In this document: piece after piece, positions 18,901 to 30,199 of the stretch
How the letters are laid out: each line of letters begins with the position of its first letter
How positions within the stretch are numbered: the first letter of the stretch is position 1
From: Rebecca billardiae RCC1528
Taxonomy: Eukaryota; Haptophyta
Length of the DNA: 64,000 nt
Assembly (NCBI GenBank): GCA_965240325.2
Contig: OZ251230.1
Span: 2,604,001-2,668,000, forward strand
Reading direction: 5' to 3'
Notes under the pieces: model-generated
What the model saw: only the letters and a program-made list of their open reading frames with translations
Databases searched by the model: none
What the model was told of the DNA's origin: nothing
Made by a program: the position numbers and the translations under genes

Positions 18901-20481
18901 TCATCCGCACGCGACGGGAACGACGCGCTCGCCGCCAAAGCGCGACGCGCACGCGTCGTCGACGAGCGCGCGCCACTCCGCCTCGGTCCGCGGCTCCTGC
19001 CGCGGGCGCGGGAGGAGCGGCCCGCCTCTGGGCGAGCGGCCGGACGCCGGGTCGAGCACGACGAGCGTCGGCCCGCGCGGCGGCGGCGCGCGCTCGGCCG
19101 GCGGCTCGGCGCGCGGCGCGCGCGGCGGCGCGCTGGCAAAGATGCTCCTGGCGCGCTTGCCCATGTGCATGTGCAGCATTGCGGCGTGGTCGTACCGCCG
19201 GTCGGGCGTGCGCCACGCGGCGGCGCGCACGCGGAGCACGCCGTCGGTGTACGCCACCTCCTCGCCCATCGCGCCGCCGAGGTGCGCGCCGCCAAGGCCC
19301 GTGCACACGCGCCACTCGAGCTGCTTCACCCACGCGGTGCAGCTCGTGTTGGGCGCGCGCGCCACCGGCACCCACTCGCCCGCAGGCTCGAAAAGTCCGG
19401 GCAGTCCGGCGGAGTGGCGGAGCTCGGCCGCGGCGGCGGGCGAGTCGTCCCGGTCCGCGCCGGGCCCGAGCTCGCATGCCCCGCGCCGCCGCCCCGCGCC
19501 CTGCCCGCCGTCGCTCGGGCAGTGGCGGAGCGAGCCGCCCACCAGCGCAAAGGGGCCGGAGGCATTAAGGTCTGTCCAGAACGTGTACCGCCACTTGATC
19601 CGCAGGTGCGGCCGGTGGCTGAGCGCGGCGGCGGAGTAGCAGCCCTCGTCGGTCGGGTTGAACGCGGGCTTGCGCTGCTTCCGCACCTTCCGCCCCTCGC
19701 GCCTCGCCGCCGCCGCCGCCGCGCCGATCGCGCCCAGCTCCTCCAGCTTGCGCACCAGCTCAGACCTCAGCCCCGGGCCCACAAACTCGCACGCCCTGTA
19801 CACGGTGTTCACGGCGTGCGCGTTGCGGTGGAGCGTGAGCTGCCCGCGGAGGAAGAGGCTCCAGTGGTCGCCGTACGTGTACGTCACCAGGTCGTACTCC
19901 GCCAGCTCCGACGCCGTGACGAACAGCGGCAGATCGCCGTAGACCACGTCCGTGTCCGAAAACGCCCAGTGGGTGTACGGCTGTAGCCAGCGCGCAAACA
20001 CGACGCCGTACGCGGGCTTGTACTCGACGACCATGTACGGCACCTTGCGGAAGATGGCCGTCATGTGCCGGAGCACGGCCGCCCCCTCGGTCGGCGGCAG
20101 CCCCTCTTCCGCCGCCAGCGCGGTCGCCACCTGCCGCGCGAGCCCGTCTTGGCCGAGGTCGACGAGCTGCACGTTGGGCGGCACGCGCATGCGCGCGAGC
20201 TTCGGGTGGGACTCGTGGAAGACGAAGAAGTCGAAGAGGTACTCGGAGGTGGCGCACGACGACAGCGTGTGCTGCATGTACGACGGTACGTTCTTGCCCA
20301 GCCACGGCAGCACCACCGCCACGCGGTACGTCGGGTGGCGCTCGCCGGCCGGCGCGCCGCCGCTCGCACCGCCGCTCGCGCCGCCGCTCGCGCCGCCGAG
20401 CGACGGCGGCGCGGGCTCCGGCGCGCCCCGACTGACGCGCAGCGCAAGCACGACGGCAACCCATGCGCGCCGCCCCAGCAT
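18901..20481 (-). CDS. secretory-pathway glycosyltransferase with DxD motif (DUF6625-like)
   Basis: The protein has 526 residues. It starts with a short signal sequence (MLGRRAWVAVVLALRVSRG), then an SGGA repeat made by four tandem copies of a 12-base unit. The catalytic region begins at YRVAVVLPWLGKNVPSYMQHTL, continues with YLFDFFVFHES, and has the likely metal/nucleotide-sugar site WAFSDTDVVYGDLPLF (DxD). ITYTYGDHWSLFLRGQL-like and FNPTDEGCYS segments are also typical of the DUF6625 group of putative glycosyltransferases found in algae and giant viruses. The remaining C-terminal 250 residues contain paired cysteines and an Ala/Pro/Arg-rich segment. Function is inferred from the DxD and the signal; acceptor and linkage are unknown. 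It is co-oriented with the FkbM-like gene about 500 bases downstream. Confidence 0.65.
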   Translation of the reverse strand: MLGRRAWVAVVLALRVSRGAPEPAPPSLGGASGGASGGASGGAPAGERHPTYRVAVVLPWLGKNVPSYMQHTLSSCATSEYLFDFFVFHESHPKLARMRVPPNVQLVDLGQDGLARQVATALAAEEGLPPTEGAAVLRHMTAIFRKVPYMVVEYKPAYGVVFARWLQPYTHWAFSDTDVVYGDLPLFVTASELAEYDLVTYTYGDHWSLFLRGQLTLHRNAHAVNTVYRACEFVGPGLRSELVRKLEELGAIGAAAAAARREGRKVRKQRKPAFNPTDEGCYSAAALSHRPHLRIKWRYTFWTDLNASGPFALVGGSLRHCPSDGGQGAGRRRGACELGPGADRDDSPAAAAELRHSAGLPGLFEPAGEWVPVARAPNTSCTAWVKQLEWRVCTGLGGAHLGGAMGEEVAYTDGVLRVRAAAWRTPDRRYDHAAMLHMHMGKRARSIFASAPPRAPRAEPPAERAPPPRGPTLVVLDPASGRSPRGGPLLPRPRQEPRTEAEWRALVDDACASRFGGERVVPVACG

Positions 20482-23400
20482 CGCGCGCCAGCAGCTCCGA
20501 CGACGCGTCGCGGCGGAGCGTCGGGCGGCGAACGCCTTTATTGCCGCTCAACTTAGAGCCCTCTGTCTCATTCTGCCCTCATCGACCTGTACCAGTACGA
20601 CCCGCCAAGGGAGATAGCCGTACTAGTAGTACCCCCATACGACGCGGTACGAAGCAAGTTTGGGCCGAGTCGCCGAGACAGCGGCGCCGCAGATATTATT
20701 CAATATATTGGCGGCATACTGCTATATATATTAACGACGTGGTATGCAACGGGCAGGCGTATATATAACCCCCCGTCAGCCCGCGACACCGCCGACCGCG
20801 CGCACCCGCAAGGCTATGCCCATCACCCAGCAACCAGCGGCAGCAGGGTGGGAGGGCAGGGAGAAACGACTTCCAGAGTAGGGGGGGCAAAGTGGCACTG
20901 TAGCGTTACTGACGGCCACGAGCGCGGGTCCTAGCGAGTGTTTAGAGTAGGTGGGTCCCTCCCAACTGGGGCGATATTCTGGCGCACTCAGAATGGCGTC
21001 CTAGATTTCGTCTCTCACCCAGAATCGACGCTATAAATGCGTCCCATCGGGGCGGAGCAAAAGTTTCGACCTCAAATCCTACTCCGCGTGCCGTCGCGCG
21101 GCCGAGCGCGCGCGCGCCGCGCCACTAGTGTCACATAGAGATTTTGCGAAGCGTTACTTGATAGTTATGGTGGCTAGATGGCGACATGCGATCGGAATGA
21201 CTTATTGGCAACCGTTGACACCCGACCGAACCATTTTATGAAGCAAAGAGTGGGGCTCTATGCTGTGCGCGGATACCTCCAACAAACTACAGCAAGATCG
21301 AGCAGATTACCCACTTTGTATATAGCCAATTACCCGTATATATAACGACGGTTACCCACTTTATATTGACCATGGATGTGGCTCACTATATATTCAAATT
21401 CGTTCCGATATGTGGGTACGTTTGTTGGGTCATCGAATAGGCGCCGAGCGACGCGGACACAGGCAAACCGGGCCGCAACGGGACTGCCTGCGAGTGGCAG
21501 TGTTTGTGGCGGGCTGCGTGCCGAGGCACGCATCATCGCCCGCCACCGAGCATGTCACCGTCGTCACACGGGAGCCCTCCGCCGTCGAGGCTGGACTATC
21601 AGCCAACGCCACCGCCGGAGCTTGCCGCGCTCGGCGGCTTCCGTGCTCGTACTCAGCGTGTCACCGGTCGTCGTATGCCCACCCGCGTGAGGCCGCCACC
21701 AGTCCACGACTACCGCAGCTGCAGCCCATGCCGTGGACGATACCTCCTACAATCTTCTTGCCAGGCAGCAATACGATAGGTTCACCGACGCTGCTGCTAG
21801 GCTGAGAGCACTCAGCCAGTTGGCCGGCGAGACGTCAGATGGTTGAGCTGCTGGCCTAGCCATCACGTTGCGGCTTCCGCTCGCTCAAGTACACCCAACG
21901 TGACGACGAGAACGTGCCGGGCAATCATCAGACATGCGTCTGAGGGGTCTACCACGCCTAGCCGTAGATTTGCTGAGTACGAGTCTTCGCAGATAACAAG
22001 CGGAACGAGTGGGACCACCCGATGGCAGGAGCAACAGCGTGGGGTGGCACCCGCGCCTGTCAACGCGACCGAGTTCTGTCAAGAATGGACCCATATCCTG
22101 CGACCACGCTCGAGCACCGCATATTATGCCCACACTCGGCATAGGGAAGGATCGCTGAGCGCCTGCTGCCGCTGTCAAAGGCCCTGCTGATCTTCCTGGC
22201 GCTTGATCGTGCACACGGATGGCAAGTCAGCGTGCTCGATGCACATCGCGGCGGCTTCTTAGCATCCCAAGTCCTCAGTGCACCCATCCCAGGCCTGCTG
22301 GTCGATTATTGGTACCAACCCCCACCAAACACGCCCTCTCGGAAGTCGCCAATCGCTCACATGGCTCCCCGAGAGCCCGGGGCTGGCTGTCGTGCGTTCT
22401 CACGAGCAGCTTGCGCGCAGCCCAATTGTCACCTTCACGGTGCGTAGAGCTGCTCAAGATGGCGGGAGCGTCAAGAGTATGCACATGCCTGATGGTGACC
22501 CATGCCTCCCGTCGCCTGACCCGCTTGTAGCGAAAAGTGACCCTGCTCGAAGGCACGGGTCGAACACCTGCCGATCGATTCAAGTTGTCTGTACGCGTCT
22601 AGCCGGGCGAGAGTCAAACATGCCGGCCCGTGCCAGGCGGGGGATGTGTGACCACGGATCCCATCCGTGAGCACGCGCAAAGCGCTGGAGCGCGCGATAG
22701 GTGTTGGCAGTAGTCTACCCGACACACGGCGGCTCGGTCGCGCTGGAGAGGCGCTCCGACATCGTCGGGAGCGTTCAGATCGGGACCCCGGCCGGCGGCC
22801 CGGCGATTTTCCCGAGCCGCGCTCCGCGCGAAAAGAAATCCGGCCATAAAACCCGGTAAATGTTTAAAAGACCGCTGGAAAATCGCCAGGGACCCACCTA
22901 TTTAGAGCTGATTTCGGGCTGGATCATTTGCCCTCTGGAGGGGTCTGGGCCGGCCATGTAAAAAAATCAGGTGCACATACCCTGAATATAGGGCGTAACG
23001 GCTAGCATATTTACTTATTAGAATGAGCCTGAACTTATTGGAAACGGCATGTAACGATCGTCCTATATGTGACATATAGACCATGTCGACCTCACTTTGA
23101 TAGAGCATCTCAGCGAGATCGTTCTGAGTCCTCAGCAGCAGCAGGTCCCAACACGCTGCGTTTTTTGTCGGGCCTGGGCCGCAACCCGCGAACAATTCAC
23201 GCTTTTTTTCGCGATGCCCGCGGTTCTGCCTTCCCATTGGTCGGTCGATGGATCATCTCAACTTCTCCCGGGACAAAGTGAGACATATTATCTCAATAGC
23301 ATCTTTATGAATCTTTGGAATCAAAGTTGAAAGAGCCAATCGTCATCCCGAAAGGCACGATGATGCCGATTCGGCCTAGCTGCAATCTTGTTAGCATCTC

Positions 23401-23547
23401 GGCCACTGTTCGCTGGATTTGTGCGGGTTTCTCAGCGGTCGAAGGGGTCTCAAGCAAAGTTGAAGGCTTGCGGGAGCGGAAAACTAGGAGACCGCGGCGA
23501 AGTGGCGACAGCTTGCGAAGGGCGTCCACGATGGGCCATACGGCTTA
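20482..23547. other. 3 kb gene-poor, lower-GC region
   Basis: The first 300 bases should hold the promoter of the minus-strand transferase; they contain ATATATATTA and TATATATAACC (about 20722-20769). Near 21037 lies CTATAAATGC. At 21300-21420 there are repeated TTACCCACTTT phrases separated by TATATA runs. At 22160-22330 one frame reads ALDRAHGWQVSVLDAHRGGF followed by VDYWYQPP, which faintly recalls the opening of a copia-type reverse transcriptase, but it is short and stop-bounded. Near 22800-22890 GGCGATTTTCC and GGAAAATCGCC form an inverted pair about 80 bases apart. No intact gene, tRNA or snRNA was recognised. Confidence 0.45.
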
Positions 23548-23990
23548 CTGTGCAAGGCAACTCGTGCGGGATCGGGCGCGTACGGCGACGTTTGCATGGT
23601 CGTCAATGCGCAGGGTGGGCGGCCTGCGGTGAAACTCACACGACGCCCGACCGCTGGCAACCACACCGCCGTCAGGCCGAGCTTGGCCGCACCCCGCGTG
23701 CGGCGTGGACCGGCCGCCGAGTGGCTTGCGGCCCGCTCAGCACGTACGTCGTCTCACGCATCGGGCCGAAGCAGAAGCGGCGGTACATGAAGCTGGCAGA
23801 CTCGGTCATGGAGTGCTTGTCGGTGCCGTCGAACGTCCACCCACCGACGTCCGTGCCGATGCCAAACTCCTTCTGCTGGCATCCGAGGCACTCGATGATC
23901 ACGCCCTTCGCCTTCGGCTTGTGGAGGCGTCCACGGCGTACCCGTATTGATTGGGACAGGCGATGCGCGAGGACAGCTGAGGGCAAGCCA
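23548..23990 (+). pseudogene. degenerate protein-kinase-like fragment (copy A)
   Basis: One frame reads ATRAGSGAYGDVCMVVNAQGG followed by RPAVKLTRR, which is the glycine-rich loop (GxGxxGxV) and the AxK strand of a eukaryotic protein kinase N-lobe. The frame then loses kinase character. About 280 bases later, in another frame, it reads VEASTAYPY then a stop, matching VEVSTAYQY in copy B. No ATG, C-lobe, HRD or DFG motif was found. It is best read as a decayed fragment, and the kinase call rests on two motifs only. Confidence 0.4.
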
Positions 23991-25539
23991 GCCCGCGCGG
24001 TCCGAGCGTGCGCAGCGCGCGCCGCTGGGCTTGCGTGGCGGCAACAGGCTCCGTTGTGCGGCAGACGGTCGAGTCCGGGGCGCACACGTGCTGACGCAGT
24101 CGCCTACGCAACTGGCTTCGGCTGCCGTGCCTTCGCGGTCGTGCACCAAGCCTGCGTCGCCGCGCGCCGACGCGCCGCCGGCGCGGCGGAGTGCGGGACG
24201 CGGTGCCGCCGCCAGTCAGTCGTCCGGCTGACGAGTCCGCGTCGTTCAGTCACACACGGACGACGGCTGCCGCGTAATGACCGGGCTGGCCCGCGGCCGC
24301 CCACCCAGCCAGTCCCAGGGTGTCCGGAGTCGTGACCGTTGGCAACGGTCACGACAGTGCTCAGGCCTCCTCCGAGAAGTTCGGCGCGTCGGGCTCGATC
24401 GTCATGCCGGCTGTCATGCCGCGCGCGCGCTAAATATTATCGTCGTCGATCGATTAATAATCTAAACGGGCGCCGTCGCCATTGCAAACTTATTCAAAAC
24501 TTAAACTACGTCCGTACCGTCGGCTAGTACCGCTCAGATACTGCTCCAGCAGTCAGACTGTCAGTCCGACGGTCACTCCGGGACCGCCGGACTCAGACTC
24601 AGTGCGTGACTTGTACTCTCCGGACCGGCGGCGGATGACCGCACGGTCCGACAGACGAGTCGGATCGACGGAGACAGGAGAGCCAGACTGAGACACGCGT
24701 CAGTTCGATAACGTGAGACAGTCATAGCACCGTACTCCGTAGTAGCCGACGAGGGCTCGGACAGTCGGACTCGACGTGTCAGTCCGTCAGACCGTCCGCC
24801 GTACGCGTCAGTGACGAGACAGCGGCGCCAGTCGGTCGCCAGTCGAGTGCGGCACCGGGGCGGGAGCCGGAGCCGCTGTCCCGTGTCCGAGTGGCACGCG
24901 GGTTCGAGCAGTTACACCGTGACGCCCGGCCTAAGTCGGTCCGCGCAAGACAGAAGTCGTGAGAAGACGCCGGCGGATCTGATCTGACTTACTGAGACTG
25001 AGCAGATGGCATCATATTCATATATAGCAGCATGCTGATCATATAAGTATATAGATAGCCATCAGCCGTACCGCAGCAGTAAGGCTGATGTAGGCCGCCT
25101 GCGCGGCCCTGAGCGGGAGCCTGATGCCAGCTGACTCCTGTCTGAGGCGCGCCCGGCGCTGCCGCGCCCGGCACCCGGCTCCGGCGCGGCCGGTGCAGGT
25201 CAGCCGTCACTCGTCAGGGTGTCAGCGGTCAGGACCGCGTCCGGCGTCCAAAATCTACGAGTCTGTCCGCGGTCTCGGCGCCCGGGTCCGGACCTTGAAG
25301 TCACTCAGCTGCGTCCGATGCCGCCATCCACAGAGGTATACAAAGTCCGTCTCCACGATCGTCAGAGTCACGCCGCCTCCTGACTAAGGCCGCCGGGCGC
25401 GCGCGCGTCGCGCCCCGGCCGTGAGGTGATCGTGAAGAACTGCGCGCGCGTACGGCGCGCGCGCGTGCCGCGAGGGCTGAATTGGAATGGAACCCTGCCG
25501 TGCCAGGATATGCCCATCGCCCTCTGTCCTTGGGCGTCG
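23991..25539. other. gene-poor spacer between the two kinase-like fragments
   Basis: The spacer is of mixed GC with a 24.4-25.0 kb part rich in GACTC/CGGAC-like phrases and many short imperfect repeats. ATATATAG and TATAAGTATATAG runs occur near 25020-25060. No gene is seen. Confidence 0.4.
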
Positions 25540-25805
25540 CCCGTCCCAATGAATACTGGTACGCAGTGGACACCTCCACCTGCAGGCGTACAAGCGAACG
25601 GCGGCGGGCGACGAGGGGCACTGTGATGTGCGTGCTGCATCCAGGCAGCGCGCCGGACGCGTACCTGAGCTTCCTGAGAAGCTGGGCCTTGCATCGGGCT
25701 GTGCTGTTCTCGGCGGACGCGCGTCGTGTGAGCTTCACCATAGCCAGCCCACCCTGGGTGTCGACGACCTTGTAAACATCGCCATGCGTGCTCGTCATCG
25801 TACCG
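25540..25805 (-). pseudogene. degenerate protein-kinase-like fragment (copy B, inverted)
   Basis: On the minus strand a frame reads STHGDVYKVVDTQGGLAMVK followed by LTRRASAENSTARCKAQLLRKL and later VEVSTAYQYSLG. GDVYKVV and AMVK correspond to the end of the glycine loop and the AxK strand, and the LLRKL helix sits where kinases carry the alpha-C or early helix. It is homologous, in opposite orientation, to the sequence at 23548-23990, without the ~180-base insertion seen there. The GxG part of the loop is lost and no C-lobe follows. Confidence 0.4.
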
Positions 25806-26006
25806 CATAACGGTTCAGCCTCTCCGTAAGCCGCAGATGGGACATCCATCTGCTCGACTCCTCGCTGGGGAGCCTCGGGTCGCGCGCCGAATTCACCGAC
25901 TTGCGCGACCTCAGCAGCCGGCCGAGCGGCGCCCAGCCGCGCATGCTTGCCCCCTCAGCACGGCGCGGCGCGGCGTGCACTCGGGCCAACGGGTGCCGCA
26001 CGACAT

Positions 26007-26180
26007 TTAGATAAAGAGCTTCTGCTCCTGCACTCGCAGGTTCCATAGCACGAGCGCGCCCAAGGCGAAGAGGAAGGCGTCGACGGGTGCGGGCAGCGCG
26101 TGTTCGTCGTGCTCCCCCGAGGAGCGCGCCGAGGGCAACGCCACGTGCGCGGCGCCGGCGACGCCGGGCAGCGTGCTCAT
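26007..26180 (-). CDS. possible 57-residue tail-anchored peptide
   Basis: A minus-strand ATG at 26180 opens 57 codons ending at 26007. The C-terminal part VDAFLFALGALVLWNLRV is a good single membrane segment followed by a short charged tail (QEQKLFI). The frame is open further upstream to 26690, where composition is not protein-like. There is no family match and no support beyond the hydrophobic segment, so this may be chance. Confidence 0.2.
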   Translation of the reverse strand: MSTLPGVAGAAHVALPSARSSGEHDEHALPAPVDAFLFALGALVLWNLRVQEQKLFI

Positions 26181-28900
26181 GGTGTCGTTGAGGAATTCCG
26201 AGATTCCTCTCCCAGACGCGGCGGCGGCGGTGAGGCCGCGCCGCCCTGCTTGGAAGGAGCTCCGACTCCCAAGAGGGCCTTCGGCTGCAAAGCTGATTCT
26301 CTTCCGATCTCCTAGCCGATCTTCGTTTAGTCTATTGGTCCGACGAAGCACAGAAAATGTTTTTTTGGGGGCCTCGGCGTGCCGATCTCGCACGTTAGTT
26401 TGGCAAGCGGTACAGAAACGCTGCGTGCGATATAGGCTGTGTACTGGCAGGCTGTCAAATATGTAGTTTCCTAGAAGCCACCGATCGTTGCATACCCACT
26501 GTGTATATAGGCGCCATGCTGATGAATACAGCCTCGTCTGATCTCGAGCTGCGAGATACGTTTTCAGACTGTGTATGTACGGCCACGCGTACGGCGTATT
26601 GCAGACATAGTAGACCCAAAGCACCGGCCCCACGTCCTCAGCCCGGGAGTGCTCTCGGTCATAGTCAAGGTTTAAAGTCACTCGAGCCAACCGTCACCGC
26701 TCCCTGGCCGAGACCTACGAGGCAGGTCAATTTTGTCGTCGTCGCAGTGCGGCACAGTGCCGAGCATGCGATACGGCAGCAAACGTCTGCTCCAGGCGGT
26801 GGCTGGCGTGTCGTCTGCACCAAACCAGGCTGGATGGGATTGGTCCATATAGGTACGCACTACCCTGTTCCGCGCTATTTCTGGGCTTTGGGGCGGATAT
26901 TCGGCCTACAGAGGCTGATCCGGCGCTGTTCGGCGCTCCTGGCTGGCTGCGCGGAGCCCAACGGCAAGCGCCGGCGTGTGCAAGGTGTCAAGATTGAGAC
27001 GGTCTCTGACGCTCCCGCCGGTCTTGGGCGCACCAGGGTGCACGAGGGCCCATCTGCATCTGCTTCTGCAGGCATGAGCGTCACAGGGGCGCGCTTGCAG
27101 GCACGGTCGAGTGCACGTCGGACCTGTCGAATGAGCAATCCGCTGCCTGCGAGCACGTCCGCGACGTCCTGAGAGGCGAATGGGAGGCGCCCAGACGCCA
27201 TCAGAGGTCACACGTGACCCATACCCAACGTACTGACCATCGCAAGTGCCACGGCAGGTGCAAACACGGGCCCTACAAGCGGAACATGACAGTTGCGAGC
27301 TCCGCGGAGGTGTTGCGCGCGAGCTCGCGCCGGTCTGCTGACGGCGATTCCGGCGCAGTAGGGCAGGTTAGGCGAGTTGACCATGCACATATATACCTAG
27401 ACACCTGCTCCGAGCACCGATCTCACCACTCCGAGTTGATCATGACCCACACCGAGCGGTAGCGTGACGGGCGCACGCAGCGCGCCAATTCAAGCCGGCC
27501 GACGCGCGCCGCGCACGGCGCGAGGTGGCCAAGAAGCGGGTGGTGAGCCGCTGGTGGCGCAAAGGCACGGGTCAGTAGCGCCCACCAGCGTCACGCGCGC
27601 GCGCACCCGAGACCATCTCGGCGTCTCAAAGGTCGCGAGCGCGCGGCGGTCCACTGCCTCCGGCCGCTCGCGCTGGAGCGGAACCGAGCTCTGAGCGTCC
27701 GAGGCGTCGGAGCTCGATTTTCGAGCGGGGTCCGAGAAAAAGGCTCCGCGCCACCCTATAACCGTAAAGAAGAAATGGTCCGCGGCCGTCCGGCCGTGCT
27801 GCGCAAACGATGTCCTCGCCAGGCTCCCTCTGTCCATCCAGCGCCGTGACCATCCCGCAAGGTTCCCTCACATTCTAGACGACGATCTCTGCTTCCAGCA
27901 TAGGAGACAGTCGAGGTCGGAGGTGTGGCCCGTGCGAGTGATGGAGTGACCAGCCCGCAGCCGGCGAGTCCTCGTGTGCGGTGTGGCGCCACCTGTGCAG
28001 CACGACTTGGTTCCTGCATAGCTTCCCCCTGGCTGTGCTCGTGCTGGCTAACCTGACTGACGCGCATCAATCGGCTGTGACGTCCGACACGATCCGCGGT
28101 AAACTATACGAATCTTACGAACGCGTCCTGGTGCCGGCCAGGCGCCGCAGACGCAGTGCGAGCGAGCCAACAGCGCCGTGCACTGGCCGGTTGGCCCACA
28201 AGTGGCCATACGGCGAGACGTCACCAGGCACCTGTCGCACGAGTCGCACGTTAATTCACGTGGTGCGCTCCCTCCGCCTCCCTGCCGATTCAGACTTGAT
28301 GCCCGGCGTCACACCTGACACCAGCTCACTGCCCCAAGGCCCAGATGTGAGAGGTAAAATGGACTTGGAGTCTGGGCTGCCGGCCGGAGCCCATCAAGCA
28401 GACACGCCTGCGGCTGCTGCAGCCGCATCGTGCTGGCGCGGAGACAGGGGACAAAGACCACCCCGTCCGCACCAAGCCATCCGCGATTGTGGTCATCCAG
28501 CCGCCCGAGGAGCCAGCCTCGCGCGAGCAGGCGGCAGACAGCTGCCGCCCGACCACCTGAGCGCGGCACCTGGCAGCACATGCCACACAACGGTGGCGCA
28601 GCTGCCAAGGGCAAGGCAAAGCGGAAGGACGCAATCCTGCGGCCAGCGTCGCAGCGGGCATGCATCCAACCCACACGGGAGGCCCGCAGCCGCCTAGCAG
28701 CCCAGCCCAGCCCGTCACACAGACAGTCACAGCACTGGCTCTCGTGCAGCATCCGCACCCTGCGAGCACGGAGAGTTCAGGACGCAACGCAGGGCGGCGC
28801 GCGCGCGGCAGACGAGCCAGGCCGTCACCGCCCGCCTCCACAAGCCGCCCCCGCGCGCGCGGTGCGCACTATCCGCCCCAGTGGTAGCACGCAGCGGCGC
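26181..28900. other. gene-poor spacer
   Basis: Mixed-GC DNA with many short open frames in all six frames, none with a recognisable domain. A frame at 27981 opens with a hydrophobic stretch, but its first codon is GTG and the rest is Pro/Arg-rich, so it was not called. No RNA gene was recognised. Confidence 0.35.
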
Positions 28901-29530
28901 GCGCCGCGACCCTGGTCGAACCGGGACGCACTGCTCACGCCGTGGCGCGGCGCGACGGGCGCGGCGCGGCGAGGTCGCATGTGCTTCCCCCGGGGGCCTG
29001 AGCGTACTGGCTGAGGCCCCCACGCGCGGCGGACTCCGTGCGCGCCCCGCCTGGTGTGCGCGCGGCGCGCGGCGCAGCGCGCGGCGGGCTTCCATGGGCC
29101 GGTGCCGGTGCGTATTCGGTCTCGTCAAGATGCGTGCTCGGTCTCGTCAATCGTTACCCGCGTCGCTTGCGGCAGGCGCCCCCCCTTCTAGCGGTTCTCG
29201 AGGCCAACCATCGACGCTTGGACGCCTACGGCCGCGCCAAGCGACGGCGCCGAGCGGGCGCGCGCGCGCGGCACGAGAAGTAGACTCCCGTAGCGTGCCT
29301 CCACACCCCGCCCGCGCCAGCGCACCCGCTCCCGGCTCTCTTTCCGCTCCGCGGCGGCGCGCGGCACCTGAGCCGAACTGAACGCGTGCACGGCGCACGC
29401 CGCAGCGCGGCGCGACGGGCGCGGCGCGGCGCGCTCGGACTTTTCCGGAAAATGGCTCCGAGCGTACGGGCCGACGCGCCCGCGCGCGGCGCGCTCCGCC
29501 CGCGCCCCGCCAAATGCGCGTGTTATCACG
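28900..29530 (+). repeat. diverged tandem duplication, ~455-bp period
   Basis: The block GCGGCGCGACGGGCGCGGCGCGGCG at about 28946-28970 recurs at about 29406-29430. Both copies are followed at similar spacing by GAGCGTAC and by GCGCGCGGCG...CCGCGCCCCGCC, although the bases between have diverged. The units also hold two near-adjacent copies of CGGTCTCGTCAA (about 29118 and 29140). Antisense frames over both units give similar Arg/Ala-rich strings, which reflects the duplication rather than a gene. Confidence 0.55.
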
Positions 29531-30091
29531 AGGCGCGGGTCGCCACCCTTACGCGCGGCGGCGCGGCCGTCGCGAGGGGTCCCCGCACTTGGAGGCGGAC
29601 TGGAAGCGTCCGGACTCTCCTTGATGTTGCACAAAGCCGCGGGGGCGGCACGGTTCCGAATCCGGGCGTGCCCCCCCCGCGGAAAAAGGCCGAGGGCGGA
29701 GCGAAAATGCGACGCGACTTTGCTTTTCGTTTTTAAATGGGCGGTTTGGCCCCCCTATCCAGAGGGGGGGCAGCCACCAGCGCCGCGGTGCCCCGCCAGC
29801 AGCCACGCCGGCCGCCGAGCCGCGCCGGTCGGCCAGCCCGAGCGAGCGCGGCCGCCGACCCAGACGGCGCAACTCCGTGTGACCATCAGCTCGTAATCAC
29901 GTCTTGGCACTCTGCTTGCCTGACGAATGCCGAGCTCGGCTGCGCGCGGATTCCGCGCGGCCCAGCCCAATCTGGGCCTCACTCTATAGCGTGCGATGTC
30001 TGCGATGATACGACCGCGGACGAAACCTCCAGCAGTAGGCATGCAGCCGGACCCTGGCTGCCAGCCCGCCCGCTGATGAGTCGGGATCATC
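29531..30091. other. gene-poor spacer
   Basis: This contains a G-run/C-run pair around 29750-29770 (GGCCCCCCTATCCAGAGGGGGGG) able to fold into a short hairpin. Nothing else was recognised. Confidence 0.35.
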
Positions 30092-30199
30092 ATGATTATA
30101 ATTCATGATGAGCGGGCTACGACCGCGGTGACTAGTTCAGACGATATATACCCGCGCATATATGCACTGCATCTGCAGCAGCCCGCCGGCGGGCCGGGC

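Noticed and set aside
27981-28697. A 238-codon + frame beginning with a hydrophobic, signal-like stretch
   Set aside because: The first codon is GTG, no ATG fits the signal, and the remainder is Pro/Arg/Ser-rich with no domain.
20482-30091. tRNA, rRNA or spliceosomal RNA genes in the AT-richer region
   Set aside because: I looked for GGTTCGANNCC-type B boxes and cloverleaf pairing by eye and found none that holds; a tRNAscan or Infernal run would be decisive.
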